From: Streptosporangiaceae bacterium | GTDB lineage: Bacteria > Actinomycetota > Actinomycetes > Streptosporangiales > Streptosporangiaceae | Reading direction: 5' to 3' | DNA: 26,080 nucleotides | NCBI GenBank assembly: GCA_025934635.1 | Contig: JAICWX010000101.1 | Coordinates: forward strand, 1 to 26,080 | Shown: positions 22,225-26,080 of the stretch, piece by piece | How positions within the stretch are numbered: the first letter of the stretch is position 1 | Layout of the letters: each line of letters begins with the position of its first letter | The notes under the pieces: model-generated | The model's database searches: none | Seen by the model: the letters and a program-made list of their open reading frames with translations, nothing else | Told to the model about the DNA's origin: nothing | Translations under genes and position numbers: made by a program

Positions 22225-23568
22225 GTGCCACAGAACTCGTTCGTGCTCATCGGCGCGGGCAGCACGGTATTCACGCCCGGGCTGATGACCGACCTGGCTT
22301 CCTCGCCCGTCTTCGCCGGCTGGACCATCCACCTGGTGGACCTGTCCGCCGAGGCGGCCGAGACCATGGCCCGGCTGGGCCGCCGGATCGCGCAGGAGCG
22401 CGGCGCTGACCTGCACTTCGTCCCGCACACCGACCGCCGTGAGGCGCTGCCCGGCGCGAGCTTCGTCAGCACGACGATCGCCGTCGGCGCGGCGGCCGGC
22501 TGGCGGCACGACGTCGAAGTGCCGGCCCGGCACGGTGTCGCGCAGACCGTGGGCGACAGCGTAGGGCCGGGCGGCGTGCTGCGAGCGCTGCGGCACGTGC
22601 CCGAACTGGTCGCGATCGCGCGGGACGTGGCCGAGCTCGCACCCGAAGCCCTCCTGGTCAACTACAGCAACCCGCTGACGGCCAACGTGCGCGCCATCGC
22701 GTCGCAGACTCCGGTCCGCGTGGCCGGGCTGTGTCACGGAACCATGCACACGCTCGCCGCCCTGGCCGGCGACCTCGGCGTGCCGCGCGATGAGGTGCAC
22801 GCCACCTTCGCCGGCCTCAACCACCTGTGCTGGCTCCTTGACCTGCGCCGCGGCTCGGAAGACCTCTACCCGCGGCTGCGCGCGCTGGTCGGCGAGCACG
22901 CAGCCGCAGCGGACGCCCCATCGACCCGGCACGAGGGCGTGCACCTGCCCGTATCCGCCGACCTGCTGCAGACGTTCGGCTGCTACCCGGCCCCCGGCGA
23001 CCGGCACGTTTCCGAGTTCTTCAGCTGGTACCTGCGCGGCGCCGACGGCGATGCCCTGCCGTGGGGGCTGCAGGGCGGACGCGACATGACGATGGAGTAC
23101 ATCAGCGCGAAGCGCGATCTGTGGGACCGGCTGCACGGGCAGGCCGACGGGGTGCTGCCGCTGGACGGAACCGGGAAGCAGGAAGCCGAGCGGCTCGTCG
23201 CGATCGCCGCCGCGATCGTCACCGGGCGCGACGCGATCGAGCTCGCCGTCAACCTGCCCAACCAGGGAAAGATCCCCAACCTGCCACCGGAGGCCGTCGT
23301 CGAGATCCCGGCCGTGGCCGGCGCCGCCGGGGTCACCGGACTGGCTGTCGGCCCGCTGCCCGCGGCGATCGCCGCCCTCTTGACCTCCCGCGCGCAACAG
23401 CAGGAACTGACCGTTCGGGCCGCCCTGTCGGGCTGCCGGGCGCAGGCCGTCCAGGCGCTTGCCCTTGATCCGCTGGTACCCGATCCGCACACCGCCGCCG
23501 CGATCCTCGATGACGCCATCGCCGCCCACGGCGGTGCCATGGACCGCTTCGCGGCACCGATGCCATGA
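22225..23568 (+). CDS. Family GH4 NAD/Mn-dependent alpha-glycosidase
   Basis: A 447-residue cytoplasmic glycosidase of the redox-type GH4 family, which uses NAD+ and a divalent metal with transient oxidation at C3. The Rossmann motif is VLIGAGSTVFTPGL (GAGS at residues 10-13). VNYSNPLT (145-152) and the metal-ligand cysteine in GLCHGT (C170) with GLNH (H200) match the GH4 active site. Cys followed by His, not Asp or Asn, is a feature I associate with GH4 members acting on unphosphorylated glycosides, which fits ABC rather than PTS uptake. GTG 22225 has AGGAG four bases upstream. Substrate inferred from neighbours: an alpha-glycoside containing an amino sugar. Alpha-galactosidase or alpha-glucosidase activity is equally compatible with the fold. 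Confidence 0.92.
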   Translation: MPQNSFVLIGAGSTVFTPGLMTDLASSPVFAGWTIHLVDLSAEAAETMARLGRRIAQERGADLHFVPHTDRREALPGASFVSTTIAVGAAAGWRHDVEVPARHGVAQTVGDSVGPGGVLRALRHVPELVAIARDVAELAPEALLVNYSNPLTANVRAIASQTPVRVAGLCHGTMHTLAALAGDLGVPRDEVHATFAGLNHLCWLLDLRRGSEDLYPRLRALVGEHAAAADAPSTRHEGVHLPVSADLLQTFGCYPAPGDRHVSEFFSWYLRGADGDALPWGLQGGRDMTMEYISAKRDLWDRLHGQADGVLPLDGTGKQEAERLVAIAAAIVTGRDAIELAVNLPNQGKIPNLPPEAVVEIPAVAGAAGVTGLAVGPLPAAIAALLTSRAQQQELTVRAALSGCRAQAVQALALDPLVPDPHTAAAILDDAIAAHGGAMDRFAAPMP

Positions 23569-23593
23569 GCCGCCGACAGCGAAGGAGCGCGGC

Positions 23594-24742
23594 ATGACCG
23601 CCGGCACCACCGATAGCAGCGAGGTCGGCGACCTGGCCACGGCGGCCGAGATCCGTCAGCAGCCGCAGCTCTGGCAGCTCGTCGCGGCCGAGGCGGAGCT
23701 GCGCCGCAGCTCGGCGGGCCGCTTCCTGCAGCCGCTGCTGAGCGATCAGCGGGCCCGGGTCGTCCTCGCGGGCGCGGGCACGTCGGCGTTCGCCGGACAG
23801 GTGCTGGCCACCCCGCTGGCCGGCCGCCTGCACCGCCGCGTGGACGCCATCGCGACCACCGACATCGTGTCCGCCCCCCGCCAGGTCCTCGGCGAGGACG
23901 TGCCGACGCTGCTCGTCTCGCTGGCCCGGTCGGGCGACAGCCCGGAAAGCACCGCGGCTACGGCCATCGCCGACGAACTGCTGTCGACCGTCCGCCACGT
24001 CGTCATTACCTGCAACCGGCACGGCCAGCTGGCGAAGGCGCACGCGGAACGAGCCGACTCGCTCGTGCTCTTCATGCCGGCCGCGGCCAACGACCGCGGC
24101 TTCGCCATGACGTCGAGCTTCACCAGCATGCTGCTGGCCGCTCAGCTGACCCTCGACCCGGACAGCTCGAGCGGCGGGTACGTGGAGCAGCTGGGCGCGG
24201 CCGCCGGCCGGCTGCTGGCCGAGCGGACCGGCCAGCTGGCCGGGCTCGCCGGACGCCGTTACCGCCGGGTGGTCTTTCTCGGCAGCGGCGCGCTCACCGG
24301 GCTGGCTCGCGAGGCAGCGCTCAAGCTCCTGGAGCTCACCGCCGGTCAGGCCGTCAGCTACTGGGATTCCCCGCTCGGCTTCCGGCACGGGCCGAAGGCG
24401 ATCCTGGAGCAGGAGACACTCTGCGTCGTGTTCGTCTCCACCGACCCCTACACCCGGCGCTACGACCAGGACATCGCCGATGAGCTCCGCCGCACGCTCG
24501 GCGACGAGCACGTCGTCGAGGTCTCCCCGCATGCGAGCGACGGCCGGCCCGCGTGGCACATCGGCGACCTCGGCCACGTTCCCGACCCGCTGGTCGCCCT
24601 GCCGTACGCCGTCCTCGCCCAGCAGTTCGCCTTGCTCACCTCCCTGGAGCTCGGCCTGACCCCGGACAATCCATTCCCGTCCGGCGAGCTCAGCCGGGTC
24701 GTGCGCGGCGTGGGCATCTACCCGCTGCCCAGGCCGGCGTGA
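23594..24742 (+). CDS. SIS-domain sugar isomerase/deaminase, AgaS-like
   Basis: A 382-residue protein with two SIS domains (about 45-190 and 225-370). Sugar-phosphate-binding motifs are VVLAGAGTSAFAGQ (57-69), LLVSLARSGDSPES, and in the second domain VVFLGSGALTGLAREAALKL with ELTAGQ and GFRHGPKAIL. This arrangement matches AgaS, which deaminates and isomerises galactosamine-6-phosphate, more than GlmS, whose glutaminase domain is absent. ATG 23594 has GAAGGAG seven bases upstream. Its stop overlaps the kinase start (GTGA), so the product of the kinase is probably its substrate. Glucosamine-6-phosphate is an alternative substrate. Confidence 0.9.
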   Translation: MTAGTTDSSEVGDLATAAEIRQQPQLWQLVAAEAELRRSSAGRFLQPLLSDQRARVVLAGAGTSAFAGQVLATPLAGRLHRRVDAIATTDIVSAPRQVLGEDVPTLLVSLARSGDSPESTAATAIADELLSTVRHVVITCNRHGQLAKAHAERADSLVLFMPAAANDRGFAMTSSFTSMLLAAQLTLDPDSSSGGYVEQLGAAAGRLLAERTGQLAGLAGRRYRRVVFLGSGALTGLAREAALKLLELTAGQAVSYWDSPLGFRHGPKAILEQETLCVVFVSTDPYTRRYDQDIADELRRTLGDEHVVEVSPHASDGRPAWHIGDLGHVPDPLVALPYAVLAQQFALLTSLELGLTPDNPFPSGELSRVVRGVGIYPLPRPA

Positions 24743-25748
24743 CGGACTTCTTCCTCGGCTGCGACGGCGGGGGGACGAAGACGGAGCTCGCCGTCATCAC
24801 CGGCGAGGGCCGCCTGGCCGGCTACCGGCAGGCCCCGAGCACCTACTACCTGTCGTCTCGCTTCCGCGGCACCGAACTCGTCCGCGATGTGCTCAGCGAG
24901 GCCGTGCCTGCCGTCTGCGCGCAGGCCGGGATCGCGCCGGGCGACGTCCGGTTCGCCTTTTTCGGCTTGCCGGGCTACGGCGAGACGCCGGCGGACGGGC
25001 CGGCCCTGGACGCCGCGGTGGCCCAGGCGCTTCAGCACCGCCGGTTCCGTTGCGACAACGACATGGTCTGCGGCTGGGCCGGATCGCTGGCCGGCGCGGA
25101 CGGCATCAACGTCATCGCCGGCACGGGCTCGATGACCTACGGCCGGCGGGCCGGAGCCGACGTTCGCGTCGGCGGCTGGGGCGAGCTCTTCGGCGACGAG
25201 GGGTCCGGCTACTGGATCGGCATCCGGGCACTGCGCGCGTTCGCGAAGATGAGCGATGGCCGGGCCGAGCGCGGCCCGCTGCACGACGTGCTCCGCCGCG
25301 ACCTGGCGCTGGACGCTGACACCGATCTCATCGGGCTGGTGCTGCATCAGTGGCAGGGCGCGCGGCAGCAGATCGCCGCGCTCGCGCCTGCCGTCCGCGC
25401 GGCCGCCGGCTCCGGCGACGGCTGTGCGCAGGCGATCCTGGCCGCCGCCGCCGCCGAACTCACCGGGCTCGTCGACGCTACCCGGCGCCGGCTCAGATTC
25501 ACGTCCGGCGAGGTCGTCCCGGTGTCGTACTCCGGCGGAATCTTCGCCATGCCCGAAGTACTGGACAGTTTCCTGGCCGGCATCGGCGCTCTGCCGGTGA
25601 GCTACCGCGTGAGCAGGCCTCGGTACGCACCAGTGATCGGCGCCGCGCTCTACGCAGCCACGCTGGCTGGCGTGCCACTCGACGCCGCGGCGCGGCACGC
25701 TCTGCCGGCTGCGGGCGATTATCCCGGGGCGGTGACCTTATGCCGTGA
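24739..25748 (+). CDS. BadF/BcrA-type amino-sugar kinase (N-acetylglucosamine-kinase-like)
   Basis: About 335 residues of an ASKHA-fold sugar kinase. Motifs are the phosphate loop GCDGGGTKTELAVI, the second phosphate motif VIAGTGSMTYG, GGWGELFGDEGSGYWIG (highly typical of the NAG-kinase branch) and the adenosine region VSYSGGIFAMPEVLD. It would phosphorylate a free hexosamine or N-acetylhexosamine at C6. GTG 24739 overlaps the AgaS-like stop by four bases. Oddity: family-like sequence ends near 25740, but this frame has no stop before the window ends at 26080, and the remainder lies over minus-strand genes. A stop in a neighbouring frame (25746-25748) would give the normal length, so a frameshift near the 3' end is likely; the end given is approximate. 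Confidence 0.85.
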
Positions 25749-25877
25749 TCCCCGGGGGATCCGGTGCTCGCCGCGGTATTCCGCGCGGCGTTCGGCCCGT
25801 CGGCTCAGCCCCAGCGCCGTGACGAGGCCGGCCAGGGCCAGGCCGCCGATGACGAGCAAGACGATCGTGGCGGCCAT
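25719..25877 (-). CDS. Small single-helix membrane protein (start uncertain)
   Basis: From ATG 25877 the minus strand encodes 52 residues: a hydrophobic helix (ATIVLLVIGGLALAGLVTAL) followed by a highly charged tail (LSRRAERRAEYRGEHRIPRG), ending at TAA 25719-25721. The same frame stays open to the window edge, and the residues just upstream (GRPVRIGLL) look natural, so the true start may be earlier, but no ATG, GTG or TTG lies there in frame. It overlaps the 3' end of the kinase on the opposite strand. Function unknown. Confidence 0.4.
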   Translation of the reverse strand: MAATIVLLVIGGLALAGLVTALGLSRRAERRAEYRGEHRIPRGSRHKVTAPG

Positions 25878-25941
25878 CAGCAGCCCGATCCGGACGGGCC
25901 GGCCGTGGTACGGGGCCGGGCGATCGTGCGGCGGTGCCTGG

Positions 25942-26080
25942 TCATCGCGGCCGCTGCCGGAAACCGCTGCGGAACAGGTCCTCCACGTCAGTACGCCGGT
26001 ACCGGGGCCTTCCGGCTCCGTTGCGGACTTCGGGCAGCAGCCCGCGCCGTGCCCATTTGGCCACCGCCTCCGAGGTAGCC
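25942..26080 (-). CDS. MerR/excisionase-type HTH DNA-binding protein (3' part)
   Basis: Minus-strand frame open from the window edge to TGA 25942-25944, giving 45 residues that resemble the second half of a winged HTH of the MerR/excisionase (HTH_17, BldC-like) group. SEAVAKWARRGLLPEVRN is the recognition helix and wing start, GAGRPRYRRTDVEDLF the wing and last helix, and the chain ends soon after. The 5' end is outside the window. It points toward the kinase operon tail to tail. Such small proteins are common actinobacterial regulators or element-encoded directionality factors; there is not enough here to decide. Confidence 0.6.
   Translation of the reverse strand, partial: ATSEAVAKWARRGLLPEVRNGAGRPRYRRTDVEDLFRSGFRQRPR

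Noticed and set aside
22150..23640. 496-residue minus-strand open frame opposite the GH4 gene
   Set aside because: Antisense shadow of the glycosidase; no recognisable domain and no ribosome site.

Overview
The window is about 70% GC. Its genes show strong G/C third-position bias, frequent GTG and TTG starts, and translationally coupled overlaps. The gene content (a DUF574/Methyltransf_19 methyltransferase, a LAL-type LuxR regulator, an F420-type nitroreductase remnant, DUF427, GH4 plus BadF-type kinase) points to a filamentous or soil actinobacterium such as a member of the Streptosporangiales or Streptomycetales. The genus cannot be fixed from the sequence. No rRNA, tRNA, CRISPR array or transposase was seen.

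Layout. (1) 1-3233: the 3' end of a sugar ABC operon, with two MalF/MalG-type permeases (the first cut by the window edge) and a 640-residue predicted helical-toroid carbohydrate-active protein of unknown activity. (2) 3368-6491: an N-terminally truncated F420-type oxidoreductase remnant, a DUF427 gene divergent from a 14-helix MFS exporter, and a TetR regulator behind the exporter. Palindromes lie in the divergent promoter. (3) 6788-13165: a large LAL regulator, a two-gene ABC-2 exporter, a 58-residue zinc-ribbon protein with its terminator, a decayed copy of the LAL 3' end, a seven-helix-type membrane protein and a frameshifted EcsC-like pseudogene. The exporter and the membrane protein are preceded by duplicated promoter segments of about 100 bp. 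Each segment carries two copies of the motif CACCTWCGGGTGA about 47 bp apart, so this looks like one regulon built by segmental duplication. (4) 13200-16592 (minus strand): a NodB-type deacetylase, the ruins of an RCC1-PASTA gene, and a secreted beta-propeller/Ig-repeat protein. (5) 17209-18027: a DUF574 methyltransferase whose stop abuts the stop of the convergent DeoR gene.

(6) 18028-25748 is the most coherent system. A DeoR/AgaR-type repressor is divergent from a tightly packed operon: lipoprotein binding protein, two permeases, GH4 glycosidase, AgaS-like SIS protein and BadF-type amino-sugar kinase. The inferred sequence is uptake of an intact alpha-glycoside, cytoplasmic NAD/Mn-dependent cleavage, phosphorylation of a released amino sugar, and deamination/isomerisation. 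A 15-bp repeat, ATGCRCATMTGATCG, occurs twice in the divergent promoter and is a candidate operator. (7) 25719-26080 (minus strand): the 3' part of a MerR/excisionase-type HTH gene and a small membrane protein, facing the kinase, whose own frame has no stop before the window ends.

The best candidates for undescribed biology are the duplicated LAL-linked promoter modules with their two-site architecture and the GH4-AgaS-kinase amino-sugar operon. All functions are inferred from sequence motifs read by eye; no database search was run.
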